Counted from the stretch's first letter, positions 17,436 to 27,003 are shown. The stretch is DNA of 64,000 nt from Rhizobium leucaenae USDA 9039 (GCF_000426285.1 NZ_AUFB01000013.1:116509-180508); one strand, 5' to 3'. The notes: generated by a model not told the origin, from the letters alone. A program made the numbers and translations.

Positions 17436-18878
17436 TCAGTTGGTCGTGAACTTCTCAGAAATGGAAATAATGCGCATGGTCTTCGTGGCGCGAGTGAGAG
17501 CCACGTACCAGTCCCGATTAGTCATGGTTTCCGAAGACACAATAATTGCACGGTCAAATTCCAGCCCTTTGACCAGAAGAGTGCTTCCGATGCTGCGATC
17601 ACCTAGCCGCCGACCTGCATGGCGAACTCGATTTTGAACGTCCCATACAGAGTCGCTAAGAGTGGCGAGTTGGCGGGCCGCCTTGTTCTGCAGGGCGTCT
17701 CGCATCGCGTAGAACATCTCGCGTCGATAGAGATGAGCGTCAGGCCGATCCCGCATTCCCTGAAGAAACGCCAGCATGGCCAGTTCTCCGCCTGTGGCGA
17801 CGACGTCGTCAATTGCTGGGAAAAGAAAGCCAAACTTCGTTTGACCGCGACGCCGGCCCTGTTGGCGAGCGTCGATGGCCTTATTCAGCTCTGCTTTGTC
17901 GGCGCCAGTCATGCACTTGGCGGCGAAGTTGAGCAGTAACTTCAGGCGCGCGACGCCGGTCGTGGCGTCAATTGTGCGCGCCGCCGAATGCAGCGTCTTG
18001 CAGCTAACGGCCTCGATATTTGAGAAGCCTTGTTTTGCAAGCTTCTTGCCAAGGGCGGATCTGCGATTTTCGCTGACGCTGTCGCCGATAACGATGAGGT
18101 TGCCGAGGTCGTTTTCGTCCATCGCCTCGAGGCACTGGCCGACAACCGTTTTTTGGTGAAGTTTGGCGTCAGCGGGCAATGCCTTCCAGGTCACGCATTT
18201 GGGTCGGGAGCTCAGGTCGATCTGATTGTTGCGCTCCAGTCCGGCGCGAACCGCGCCGAGCCACTCAGCCAATTCCTCGTTGTTCTCCCTCTTCCAACGC
18301 CAGGGCGTAAGCAGCTCTGCAGCACGTGCGAATGTGGGGAAGACGTCAGTGGTCCAGTCGACGGGCTGCTGATTGCGAAAGTCGAAGATCGCCTGCATCG
18401 GATCGCCAAAAACGCATGTCGGGAGAAGGTTCGCCAAACGTTCAACGACCTGATGCTGTTGCACGGTGCAATCTTGGTATTCATCGACGAAGCAGCCGCC
18501 ATATGAAGCGATCAGCACGCCGTCGACTGCGCCGCTGTCGAGGAGGCGTGCTCCGGCCGAATAGACGCCGTCCCATTCCGCGGTTGTTGTCGGAACGGTC
18601 GCAGTGATCCCCGAGCGCTGCGGAAATGAAGCGGCGAACCTCAGGCACCAGCCAGCAATGGTGTCGACGCGGTACTTGTCATTCGGAACGCGATATTTCT
18701 TCATCCGCCGAGTGATTGCGTCCACGCCGGCATGCGTATGTGTGAGGATCAGCCGTCGCCGACTGGAGATCGCAACGGCGAGAGCGATCTGTTCGGTCTT
18801 GCCACATCCAGCGGCGGCGACGATGCTCCCACGGCGGATGCCGGCGGCGAGCCGGGAAATTTCTTGATCATCCGCCAT
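17436..18878 (-). CDS. gajB: Gabija protein GajB, UvrD-like helicase/NTPase
   Basis: 480-residue superfamily 1 helicase-like protein. Motifs in order: Walker A VAAAGCGKTEQ (about 20-30), Walker B FVDEYQDCT (about 128-136), motif III FGDPMQAIF (about 156-164), motif V STLLVKGLEFDRAIIV (about 438-453) and motif VI YVALTRATKTMRI (about 461-473). In Gabija systems GajB senses DNA ends and nucleotide state and activates the GajA nuclease. Length is close to the known GajB of 494 residues. It lies downstream of gajA on the same strand and overlaps it by 11 bases, the usual Gabija arrangement. Confidence 0.9.
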   Translation of the reverse strand: MADDQEISRLAAGIRRGSIVAAAGCGKTEQIALAVAISSRRRLILTHTHAGVDAITRRMKKYRVPNDKYRVDTIAGWCLRFAASFPQRSGITATVPTTTAEWDGVYSAGARLLDSGAVDGVLIASYGGCFVDEYQDCTVQQHQVVERLANLLPTCVFGDPMQAIFDFRNQQPVDWTTDVFPTFARAAELLTPWRWKRENNEELAEWLGAVRAGLERNNQIDLSSRPKCVTWKALPADAKLHQKTVVGQCLEAMDENDLGNLIVIGDSVSENRRSALGKKLAKQGFSNIEAVSCKTLHSAARTIDATTGVARLKLLLNFAAKCMTGADKAELNKAIDARQQGRRRGQTKFGFLFPAIDDVVATGGELAMLAFLQGMRDRPDAHLYRREMFYAMRDALQNKAARQLATLSDSVWDVQNRVRHAGRRLGDRSIGSTLLVKGLEFDRAIIVSSETMTNRDWYVALTRATKTMRIISISEKFTTN

Positions 18879-20598
18879 CGACCCAGCTCCGTATCGCGAC
18901 GATACCCTTTGCGAGGGGCGTTTTGGGGATGGCTGTGAGGTTTGGCCCGATCACGGTGGAGAGCCGCTCTCCCCGCGTGATGTCCTTGAACCAGCTTTTA
19001 TCTTTCGCGACCTTGCCGAGAACGCGGCGCACTTGCTCAGAATCACGGTCACCGCCCAGCTTCGCGTCGGTGGCTGTTGGCTGACCGGCGGCGGACAAGG
19101 CGTTGTCCATGACGGCCATGACGCTGATCTGTCCATTGAAGTCGATAGCGAGTTTGATCATAGCGCGAACACCTTCCCAGGGTAGGTCAAGGAAGAGCCG
19201 TTCTTCCGTCGAGCATTCGTCCGGCCACTGATGGACGACTGCCCCTTTGTCTTTGGCTCTTTTTAGCGCGTCTTGGTTCGGTGGTTCATCGGAATCAAGA
19301 AGGAGGAAGACGTCATAGCCGAGATCCCGGAGGTGCTCGGCGACGAGCGGCGCGTTGTCTTTGCCACCGCCATCGATGGCGACGACGCTTTGCAAAGCGA
19401 AGGAGTCCTGCTCTAGCGTTTGCCACCAATCGTCCAGACCGCGTGCGAGGCCTTGCTCGGTCCGGCCTTCACCTACGATGACTTTGCGAACGAGGAACGC
19501 TTCGGGCGTCCCTCGAAGATGTCGTTGTGCGGTGTTGGGGTCTTTCGCCGTCGCTGCGACTGAGGCGACCGTCGTGGTGCCGCCTTTTGCGCGGACGGCA
19601 AAGATGTCCGCGGCGGTTAGCTCTCGAATGACGACCGGCGAGTGCGTCGTGGCGAATATCTGAGGCTGTCCGGCGCCTTCGTTCGTCTTGGGCGTTTTCA
19701 AGTATTTAAGGAGGCGCGCGACGCGATGCGGCTCTAGGCCGTGTTCGATCTCATCGATGATCGCGATGTGAGGTGGGCCTGCGTCATGTTGCAGGGCCGA
19801 CACCAGCAAGCGGGCGGAACCCGTGCCCAGTCGGCGTAGGGGGAGACTGCCGTCATGAAGTGAAATACCCCCAGACGTGAGGCTGACACCCTGGACGTCG
19901 AGTTCAGCAGTAAATTTGCCTCGAACTGGAACCGCAAACAGCTTGCTGAGTTCTTCGGCGCGGTCCACGGCTTTCTTGAAGACACCTTGATCTGCCGCCT
20001 TGAAAGACATGCGGGCCGCGCGGCCCGCCTCTGCGAGCTGAAGACTGAACCCTTCGCCCGCCTCGCCAATACGTGTGAGCACTGACGTTCGGCCCCAGCC
20101 GAGATGCCTTTCGGCGAAAGGGCCTAGCCGATTGGTGGCCAACTGCTTGGCGTCTTTGTACCTTACGGTCGGCGGATCGATCTCGGCAGCGTCTATACGA
20201 TCGTTGTGAATGGACCATCGCGCTTCGAGCGATTGGTCGATTACGACCATAATAGAGAGAGCCTCGTCGAGGCCTACGACCGGCTCGTCGATGATCGTTG
20301 CGGCCACTGGATCCCAACCGCGCAAATGAAGGCCGTAGCGATCTTCAGTGATGAAGCTGGGAGGGAGCCCAGACAGCGTGATGATGATCCGTATGGGATC
20401 TTTGATATTCAAATCGTAGAAATCGCAATCGTCTGCGAAGATAAACGAACGCGGATTTAAGCACAGCTCGATTGCGTCAAGGATCGTAGTTTTGGTGGAG
20501 TCGCCTGGCCCGATAAGGCAGTTCATACCGGCGGCGGGGGCCCATGTAAGGTTCTTGATGCCTCTGAAGTTCTCGATCTCGATGAAGACGATGCGCAT
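18868..20598 (-). CDS. gajA: Gabija protein GajA, OLD-family ATPase with TOPRIM nuclease
   Basis: 576-residue protein matching known GajA in length (about 578) and order. It has an N-terminal ABC/OLD ATPase: Walker A variant GPGDSTKTT at 30-38, Walker B IAIIDEIEHGLEP, and an H-loop ATTHSP. A C-terminal TOPRIM nuclease domain has EGRTE and LLDSDEP as the metal-binding acidic motifs. GajA assemblies nick phage DNA when nucleotide levels fall. The Walker A is unusual, with Thr replacing the Gly before the Lys, and Asp-Ser where most OLD proteins have Asn-Ser. It is followed by gajB with an 11-base overlap, so they form one operon transcribed leftward. Confidence 0.92.
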   Translation of the reverse strand: MRIVFIEIENFRGIKNLTWAPAAGMNCLIGPGDSTKTTILDAIELCLNPRSFIFADDCDFYDLNIKDPIRIIITLSGLPPSFITEDRYGLHLRGWDPVAATIIDEPVVGLDEALSIMVVIDQSLEARWSIHNDRIDAAEIDPPTVRYKDAKQLATNRLGPFAERHLGWGRTSVLTRIGEAGEGFSLQLAEAGRAARMSFKAADQGVFKKAVDRAEELSKLFAVPVRGKFTAELDVQGVSLTSGGISLHDGSLPLRRLGTGSARLLVSALQHDAGPPHIAIIDEIEHGLEPHRVARLLKYLKTPKTNEGAGQPQIFATTHSPVVIRELTAADIFAVRAKGGTTTVASVAATAKDPNTAQRHLRGTPEAFLVRKVIVGEGRTEQGLARGLDDWWQTLEQDSFALQSVVAIDGGGKDNAPLVAEHLRDLGYDVFLLLDSDEPPNQDALKRAKDKGAVVHQWPDECSTEERLFLDLPWEGVRAMIKLAIDFNGQISVMAVMDNALSAAGQPTATDAKLGGDRDSEQVRRVLGKVAKDKSWFKDITRGERLSTVIGPNLTAIPKTPLAKGIVAIRSWVDGG

Positions 20599-20768
20599 TC
20601 CATGCCCCCAACGGCTAACTCATGTGGTCAGTTCCAATTTCGTCTCTACTTGACGCTCGAAACTCGGTTCAGCCGAACTTCAAGTTTTTCATATCCCCAA
20701 ACGCTCGTTTTCACTTTAAAGCGACGTGGGTTGCTCACTCGGATACCCAGTATTGGCGCCCCTGATAC

Positions 20769-21791
20769 TCAATCGGCCGGCGGTTCGCTTGCCAAGGCTT
20801 CCTTGCCACCCGAAGGATAGTCGACGCCGGATATGAAGAGAGAGACTGTGTCACCTTCGACGAAGATGCTGTCCGCTTCGCTGGTATGGGAGCCAGTGAG
20901 AGGATCTCGCGCTCCCGACATTTGACCATGTGCCGTGTTAAACGTGATGCTTTCACCGATGACGTAGCCGTATCGGACATAGTCGGACCCGTGCAAACCG
21001 TCTGCGCCCTTCGGGTAATTGGCGAACTTCACGACGTTGTACTGCGGTTTCAGGAGGCTGACGAAGGCCTTCTCGGCATCGGCGACGATACGCTTGTGAT
21101 CGTAAGCCCCGCTGAAGTCCTCGTTTTCGAAGTCGTGGTCCGGTTCGAAAGTGGTCATGATCAATGGCTGAGCGCGAAATAGGAAGAGCATAATCTCGTC
21201 CGAAACGCGTGCGCCAGGGTATCGTTGCGGTTCGTTGGAGAGGATCTCCATGCGCGCTTTGTGGCCGCGGCTGATGAGGCGGTCGAAGCTGTCGCCGACC
21301 TTCGCGATACCCACATAGAGCAGATCATAGGTGGCCGCTTTTGTGTAGCGCTCGAAACCGGTGATGCCGGAACGTCCGCGTGAGCGATCCCAGATTAACT
21401 TTTCCGTCGTGAACCATTCGAGGACTGTCGATCCCGGTTCGTCGACCGGCCCATCCCAGAGTCGTATCAGCTTATTGCCGGCCTCTATCCAGTAGGTACT
21501 GCTTGGAGCTGCGGCAACGCCGGGGAGCGCGCGCAAATTGAGGGCAACTGCATCGACGCAGTCGTCGCCGACAAAGAAATCCAGCGTCATCACGTGGGCA
21601 TCGGCGTCGACGGCAACGTTCCGGAAAGTTGCCTCGGCGCGACCGCCGATCATGTAAAAGTCACTCCCGCGCCAGAGCTCCTCGACCTCGGGAACGTGCT
21701 GGAGCCATACTGCCTCTTGGCTGGATATAGGCGGATAAACCGTCTCCATGACAGTCAGCTTAACCTTTTTCTTCGTTGATGCGTTCGTCAT
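20769..21791 (-). CDS. Putative GIY-YIG-like nuclease, defence-associated hypothetical protein
   Basis: 340-residue protein of unknown role. Residues 155-252 contain a pattern that fits a divergent GIY-YIG nuclease: YDLLYVGIA (155-163), Arg171 in FDRL, His177 in RGHKAR, Glu240 in DAEKAF and Asn252 in LKPQYN, in the expected order. The N-terminal 140 residues are beta-rich with no family recognised. The C-terminus is another beta-like stretch. It lies between gajA (same strand, 170 bases away) and hamA (divergent, 161 bases). It could be a third Gabija-linked gene, a Hachiman regulator or partner, or an independent system. The start ATG has no strong SD. The GIY-YIG reading is inferred from motif spacing only. 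Confidence 0.6.
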   Translation of the reverse strand: MTNASTKKKVKLTVMETVYPPISSQEAVWLQHVPEVEELWRGSDFYMIGGRAEATFRNVAVDADAHVMTLDFFVGDDCVDAVALNLRALPGVAAAPSSTYWIEAGNKLIRLWDGPVDEPGSTVLEWFTTEKLIWDRSRGRSGITGFERYTKAATYDLLYVGIAKVGDSFDRLISRGHKARMEILSNEPQRYPGARVSDEIMLFLFRAQPLIMTTFEPDHDFENEDFSGAYDHKRIVADAEKAFVSLLKPQYNVVKFANYPKGADGLHGSDYVRYGYVIGESITFNTAHGQMSGARDPLTGSHTSEADSIFVEGDTVSLFISGVDYPSGGKEALASEPPAD

Positions 21792-21952
21792 GGTTCAACG
21801 ACCGTATCGTAGCCGAGTCGCTCTCTCGAAAAGAATAGGTCGGAAAAATGTAACGTCATAAGGCCAAATGTCTTTCACGAGCCTCCCTACACTTGCAGTG
21901 CCTCGGATTGATTCGCAATATAATTGCAAATGATTCTTTAGGGTGGGGGAAC

Positions 21953-22900
21953 ATGGCAGAGATCACCGGTGAAGTGCTTGACGCAATTTTATCGGGCGAT
22001 CCAGACGAGTTGGGCGTTCATTTACATCTCGTCGAACGTGACATTGTAATCGATGGCCACAAGGTTACGGTGTACTGCCATTGTTTGGCGACTGATGGAA
22101 ACGGCAAGGTAAAGCTGAAGCGGCTCGCCGAATTCATGCGCCATGCAGCTGCCGATTACGCCATCCCTCGGACACGCATTGAAGAGGCAAGGCAGCGGGA
22201 TGCAAAGTTCCGATCCACATCGGCAATCGCAGCGTTGCACGAAAAAGCAAGAGCGGTGTTCACCGATCTGGCCAAGACCGGCGAGGGAGGCGAAATGCTC
22301 TTGTTCCTCTTGGCAGAGCGATTTTTGGGTATCCCGCACGTCCTCTGCAAGATGGATCTCAAGACTGACAGCCGGATGCACTATCATGGCGCCGACGGCG
22401 TCTATGCATCGGTTTCTGACGACGGGAAATTGAAGCTCTTCTGGGGCGAATCCAAGGTCTATAAGGATCCCACTGACGCAATTCGCGACTGCCTCAGTTC
22501 CCTGGCGCCATTTTTGATTGAGGAAGACCATCTTGGATCATCCCGAGAGCGCGACTTGATGCTTTTGAGTGATAAGGCGGACCTCGGCGATCCGGAATTG
22601 TCGGGCGCCTTCCGTCGCTTCTTCGACACGAGTTCACCACTCTCGAACAGAGTCGAATACTGCGGGGTAGCGTTGGTTGGCTTTGATGCAGATTTCTACC
22701 CTGAAGACGATGGACCAGGTGTACTCGAGGATATGGTGGACGCCGCAAAGAAAGGTCTGAAAGTCTGGTCGACATCGGTAGGACGAAGGCTGGCCGCAGA
22801 GAAGCTTCAGCATTTCGATATCCATTTTCTCTGCCTGCCGCTTCCTTCCGTCGACAAGTTCAGAGAAGCGTTCCTTGAGGCGATGGGCGCTGATGTCTGA
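21953..22900 (+). CDS. hamA: Hachiman protein HamA (DUF1837 nuclease)
   Basis: 315-residue DUF1837 protein, the effector nuclease of Hachiman defence. The PD-(D/E)xK-type core is visible as GADG (146-149, Asp148) followed by LKLFWGESKVYKD with Glu166 and Lys168. In known Hachiman systems HamA is held inactive by HamB and degrades DNA once the helicase is triggered. The start ATG at 21953 has GGTGGGGG upstream. An earlier in-frame start at 21893 lacks one. The stop overlaps the hamB start by 8 bases, so the two are co-translated. Confidence 0.92.
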   Translation: MAEITGEVLDAILSGDPDELGVHLHLVERDIVIDGHKVTVYCHCLATDGNGKVKLKRLAEFMRHAAADYAIPRTRIEEARQRDAKFRSTSAIAALHEKARAVFTDLAKTGEGGEMLLFLLAERFLGIPHVLCKMDLKTDSRMHYHGADGVYASVSDDGKLKLFWGESKVYKDPTDAIRDCLSSLAPFLIEEDHLGSSRERDLMLLSDKADLGDPELSGAFRRFFDTSSPLSNRVEYCGVALVGFDADFYPEDDGPGVLEDMVDAAKKGLKVWSTSVGRRLAAEKLQHFDIHFLCLPLPSVDKFREAFLEAMGADV

Positions 22901-25496
22901 AACCGAACTTCAAGATTGGCTTTACGAGACGTCGTTGCGCAGCGAGTTACAAACGCTTGGCCTGGTCACCACTCTTCTGGAGCTCGACAATGTAGCTCAG
23001 GAGCAAGCGCTGGCGGATGTCACGTTTGATTGGCAGCGTTTGCTGTTCGCCGCGAGCATCCTTTCGCGCTCGAAGAAGCGTCTGCACCGCGAAGCAAGCC
23101 TTCGCATCGCGACCGGAGCGATGTTGCTTCCGACTTCAGATCCAGTTCGCGACGCAGCCGCGGTGTTGTTTGATAAGCTGTCAAACCGCCGTTCGGTGGT
23201 TTTGGCTGAGCAGCGCGGACGGCTAAAGCCGGATCTGGAAGCAAGGCTCGGCGTCGCGCTCAGAATTGAAGACCAACGTAAGCAGCTCGAGAGCTCTATC
23301 CTCTTGGAGGCGACGGGCGAGCGCTTGCCAGTCAACGAATTTCAACTTGAGTTCTGGCGCGCAGCTGGTCAGGAGCGGGCTTGGCTGTCTGCCTCCGCAC
23401 CCACTGCATCTGGCAAAACCTTCCTTGTCTTGAAGTGGCTTGTCGATTGTATAGCAACCGAGAAGATCCGGCGGGCGGTCTACCTTGCGCCGACGCGCGC
23501 TCTTGTCTCGGAAATCGAGTCGTCTCTGGCTGATGTCGCCGCTCAATCCGGGCTCGATATCGAGATCTCGTCACTTCCTTCGGCGCAGAAATACGCTGCC
23601 GCGGAGAAATCTGGCAAGCGATGCGTCTTCGTCTTCACCCAAGAGCGATTGCATCTTCTGGCCAACCTGTTGCACGAGCGTGTCGACATCGATCTCGTTG
23701 TCGTCGACGAGGCTCACAAGATCGGTGATCCACAGCGCGGTGTCATCCTGCAGGACGCCATTGAGCGCCTGCTCCGATCAAGCCCGAAGATGCGTGTAAC
23801 ATTCGTAAGCCCTGCCACACAGAATCCGGAAGTGCTGCTCGACGACGCACCGGAGAGCACGCCAACAATTCCGATAGACAGCGATGTGGCGACCGTGTTG
23901 CAAAACATCGTGGTCGCTCATCAAGTTCCGGCCAAGCCAGCTAAATGGGCACTCAAGTTTCGGCACAATGAAGAATACCTGCCTCTTGGGACGCTAACGC
24001 TTGCAAATAAGCCAGGCACCCTGACGAAAAGGCTGGCCTTCATTGCAGCAGCCATTGGTGAGCGGGGCGGCACGCTTGTTTACGCGAATGGGGCGGCCGA
24101 GGCCGAGGACGTCGCGGATCTCATCAGCCAGTTGCTTCCGAAAAGGAAAGAGATCGACCAGGAACTGGCCGACCTTGCAGACCTTGCGCGAAAGTGCGTG
24201 CACAAAAGCTACAGGTTGGCACCACTGGTGGAAGCCGGCGTCGCTTTCCACTACGGAAACATGCCTTCACTTATCCGCTTGGAAGTTGAGCGTCTATTCA
24301 AAACAGGAAAACTCAAGTTTCTCGTCTGCACGTCCACGCTGATAGAGGGCGTCAACCTGTCCTGCAGGACCATTGTGGTTCGCGGTCCCCGCAAAGGCAA
24401 AAAGACGCCCATGGAGCCGCAGGATTTCTGGAACCTTGCTGGTAGGGCTGGCAGATGGGGAGACGAATTCCAGGGTAACATCATCTGCATCGACGCTTCC
24501 GATGAAAAAGCGTGGCCATCCGGCGTTCCACAGCGGACCCGGTATCCGATCCGGCGAGAGACAGATACCGCTCTTTCGAAACTCGAAGAGCTCGCCGCTT
24601 ACATTGAACAGCGACCATTGGGTGTGGACCTTGACCCCGCGCAGGTCCGTGCCTTCGAGCAGGTGGGCGCCTATTTGACGACGGCTTTCATTCGCGATCG
24701 CTCTCTGATGGGTGCGCCGTGGGCGAAGCGCCAGCCCGTCGCCAACTTGCAACGTCTCGAACAAGCACTCGCCAAAGCGACAGTAGGTCTCGATGTCGCG
24801 GCCGACACTGGCGCTCGAAACCCCGGTGTAAGCCTGATCGGGTTGCAGAGGTTGCTGGAATTCTTTCGTAGCTACCCGGGTCCGCCTGAAGACCTGTTGC
24901 CTGCACCATCCGAGAGTGATGATGCATATGACCGCTTTTCGAACATGATGGAGAGGATCAATGACAACGTCCTTACCGTCTTCTTGCCGAAAACGCTGAT
25001 ACCCTTGCATTCGCTGACAGTCTTGCAGTGGCTCAAGGGCTTCTCTTTGCCGACGATCATACGCAAGAGGATCGAGTATCTACAACGCCGCGACGGTGAG
25101 GTCGATACGGCCGGCATCATTCGAAATACGCTCGAGATGATTGAAGGCACGGCTCGCTTCTTAGCTCCTCGGTATTTCTCTGCGTATGTCGATGTGTTGA
25201 ACCAGCATTTGAAGGCAATAGATCGGGAAGACCTGATCGACAGCGACCTAGATATCGGCGTTGCCCTGGAATTTGGCGTGAGTTCCGTGACCCTGCGCTC
25301 ATTGATGGAGCTTGGCATGTCACGCATTGGCGCGGTGGCGCTTTACGAGATTGTGGCCGTGGATGACCTCGACGAGGCGGCGTGTATTCAATGGGTCGTT
25401 GACCGGCGTGACCAGTTGGATGCCATCGGCTTGCCGTCAATCGTCGTCCGCGAGGTACGCGAGAAAGTCCTCACAAAAGCGTTGTTGAAGGAGTAG
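22893..25496 (+). CDS. hamB: Hachiman protein HamB, superfamily 2 helicase
   Basis: 867-residue DExH-box helicase. Motif I SAPTASGKT (168-176), motif Ia APTRAL (about 199-204), motif II VVDEAHKIG (270-278), motif III SPATQ (about 306-310), motif V CTSTLIEGVNL (479-489) and motif VI FWNLAGRAGRWG (512-523) are all intact, so ATPase activity is expected. HamB is the sensor helicase that scans DNA and releases the HamA nuclease. The start is the ATG at 22893 inside the end of hamA. The TTG upstream at 22875 is less likely. A third gene follows after 3 bases. Confidence 0.94.
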   Translation: MSETELQDWLYETSLRSELQTLGLVTTLLELDNVAQEQALADVTFDWQRLLFAASILSRSKKRLHREASLRIATGAMLLPTSDPVRDAAAVLFDKLSNRRSVVLAEQRGRLKPDLEARLGVALRIEDQRKQLESSILLEATGERLPVNEFQLEFWRAAGQERAWLSASAPTASGKTFLVLKWLVDCIATEKIRRAVYLAPTRALVSEIESSLADVAAQSGLDIEISSLPSAQKYAAAEKSGKRCVFVFTQERLHLLANLLHERVDIDLVVVDEAHKIGDPQRGVILQDAIERLLRSSPKMRVTFVSPATQNPEVLLDDAPESTPTIPIDSDVATVLQNIVVAHQVPAKPAKWALKFRHNEEYLPLGTLTLANKPGTLTKRLAFIAAAIGERGGTLVYANGAAEAEDVADLISQLLPKRKEIDQELADLADLARKCVHKSYRLAPLVEAGVAFHYGNMPSLIRLEVERLFKTGKLKFLVCTSTLIEGVNLSCRTIVVRGPRKGKKTPMEPQDFWNLAGRAGRWGDEFQGNIICIDASDEKAWPSGVPQRTRYPIRRETDTALSKLEELAAYIEQRPLGVDLDPAQVRAFEQVGAYLTTAFIRDRSLMGAPWAKRQPVANLQRLEQALAKATVGLDVAADTGARNPGVSLIGLQRLLEFFRSYPGPPEDLLPAPSESDDAYDRFSNMMERINDNVLTVFLPKTLIPLHSLTVLQWLKGFSLPTIIRKRIEYLQRRDGEVDTAGIIRNTLEMIEGTARFLAPRYFSAYVDVLNQHLKAIDREDLIDSDLDIGVALEFGVSSVTLRSLMELGMSRIGAVALYEIVAVDDLDEAACIQWVVDRRDQLDAIGLPSIVVREVREKVLTKALLKE

Positions 25497-25499
25497 CAG

Positions 25500-26237
25500 A
25501 TGGCAAAGTCGGTGGAGCTGTCGAACGGTCGGGTATGGAAGACCAAGAAGGCTGCTGAGCAGCATTTCCGAGATATGCTAGCGCGCTATCGCGATGGCGA
25601 CCACATATCGGATTATCAGGACCACATCGATCTGTCGGCGCTTCTGGAGCGTTTCGACCTGCTCGTTTCTGACGGTCCCTCAAAAATCGGCGCCGGAATA
25701 AAGCGGTTTGAGAGGCGGTTGAACAAAGGAGACGGTTGGTCGAGCCCAGGATTTTGGGTCGTGCGGGTGGACGGCACACCAACGGATTTCAGTTACGTCC
25801 AAGCGGTCGTCGGCCGTCCTAAGAGCGACGCAGACGAATTCTCGGTAGCCTGCCATAATGCTGTGTCGCGCGACTTGCTGGGTATGAAGCAGAAACAGTT
25901 CGACCACTTCGCCGATGCTGACGGACTGATCGCGTGCGATATCACCGGCAACCTCGTTGCATATTCCGAGGCGCAGCTCAGCCATGCTCACCCTCCTTTC
26001 GGGATCATCGTGAAAGAATTCCGGAAATCCAAAGGCTGGGGGGACATTGTCCCACCTGGTATACTTACCGCGTCGGCCGACGCCCAAATATCAACCCACT
26101 TCGCAGATGACGCGATTGGTCGGGAGTTTCTGAATTTCCATCACGACCGGGCCGTTCTCAGGATCGTCGGCAAGGACAGACCTCCAACAAGCATGTCCGC
26201 AGCAATCACTGTTAATCGGCCGCTTCGTTTTCGATAG
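25500..26237 (+). CDS. DCL family (DUF3223) protein, third gene of the Hachiman operon
   Basis: 245-residue protein beginning 3 bases after the hamB stop, so almost certainly co-transcribed. Residues about 20-105 resemble the DCL domain, including KIGAGIKRFE and DGTPTDFSYVQAV. DCL is known in plants for plastid rRNA maturation. A later part (about 140-175) reads CDITGNLVAY, then SHAHPPFGIIVKEF, which resembles the HNH-like end seen in DUF3223 proteins. A nucleic-acid-binding or nuclease accessory role is inferred. Hachiman is normally a two-gene system, so this is either an added component or a hitch-hiking gene. The final 50 residues show no recognisable feature. Confidence 0.75.
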   Translation: MAKSVELSNGRVWKTKKAAEQHFRDMLARYRDGDHISDYQDHIDLSALLERFDLLVSDGPSKIGAGIKRFERRLNKGDGWSSPGFWVVRVDGTPTDFSYVQAVVGRPKSDADEFSVACHNAVSRDLLGMKQKQFDHFADADGLIACDITGNLVAYSEAQLSHAHPPFGIIVKEFRKSKGWGDIVPPGILTASADAQISTHFADDAIGREFLNFHHDRAVLRIVGKDRPPTSMSAAITVNRPLRFR

Positions 26238-27003
26238 CGAGTATTAGAAGAACGATGCTGCCAATGAGAATGGCTACCGGAAGCTGGCCAAGAAAGGCAA
26301 TATCCGGGATCATGCGCAGAAAGCGGTGGTGTGTCAGCTTACGCTCAGATCATTTCTGGTCATGCACAAGAGCTAAGGCTGTCGGTTGCGCGCACGACCA
26401 GGAAACAGACATGAAATGCGAGCAGGCTCACGAGCGAGATCCATAATGCCATCGGCCTCGGCGGCGCCTCGGAAGACGAGGAGAAGATGATGCTTCTGGC
26501 TATTGCGAAGCTGGAAGAAGAGGGCCTGATAAATATCGAAGACGCTCCCTTGGATAAGCCGATCGCGGAGAGGGAGAAGGCGGCCGGCTAGCGAACATCC
26601 GTTCGTTTAACGGTGGAAGAGCTTTACTGGCTGCTGGCATAGATCTCCCTTCCGGACCATCCCGGTGAGGACATGAAGCACAGTGTAGCAAATGGAGCAC
26701 ATGAAGCACCGAGAGCACTATGATCGGTCTCGCAAACGTTTGAAATCATTAACGAATTCGGAAAACCCCGTCACAGACGTAACAACTCGCAATAGTAAGA
26801 TGCACCATCTTGCGAAAACCTAGCGATATGAAATGATAGATTTAGAAACTCATCTTACATGAGTAAATATCTAAGTCATTGATTTTACTGTGTTTTGCTT
26901 CTACCGTATGGACAAGGTCATCGACGCAAGGGGGTCCAAACCTCTTGCAGGCCGACAAAGGGCCGGGTCCACACCGGCCCACCCACCTTTCAGGAGAATG
27001 GAT
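26238..27003. other. Gene remnants and AT-rich stretch after the Hachiman operon
   Basis: 766 bases without an intact gene. Two start-less coding-like tracts on the plus strand are visible. One at 26265-26380 encodes NENGYRKLAKKGNIRDHAQK. The other at about 26410-26591 encodes EDEEKMMLLAIAKLEEEG and ends in a stop. They look like pieces of deleted genes. From 26720 to 26890 the DNA is distinctly AT-rich for this window and contains short inverted repeats (AAGATG-CAC-CATCTT at about 26799-26813), suggesting a promoter zone or a recently acquired border. Confidence 0.45.
26960..26980 (+). promoter_or_regulatory. GGGCCGG hairpin in the leader of the 27.0-kb gene
   Basis: Perfect 7-bp inverted repeat GGGCCGG (26960-26966) and CCGGCCC (26974-26980) with a 7-base loop, ending 12 bases before the GGAG ribosome site of the next gene. 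It has no T-run, so a leader hairpin affecting translation is more likely than a terminator. Confidence 0.45.

Noticed and set aside
18868..20598. PARIS or a Retron-type OLD ATPase instead of Gabija
   Set aside because: The OLD/TOPRIM protein is full GajA length and is followed by a UvrD-like gene with overlap, which is the Gabija layout. No AriB or reverse transcriptase gene is present.
26200..27003. CRISPR array
   Set aside because: Short inverted repeats occur but no regularly spaced direct repeats, and no cas genes anywhere in the window.
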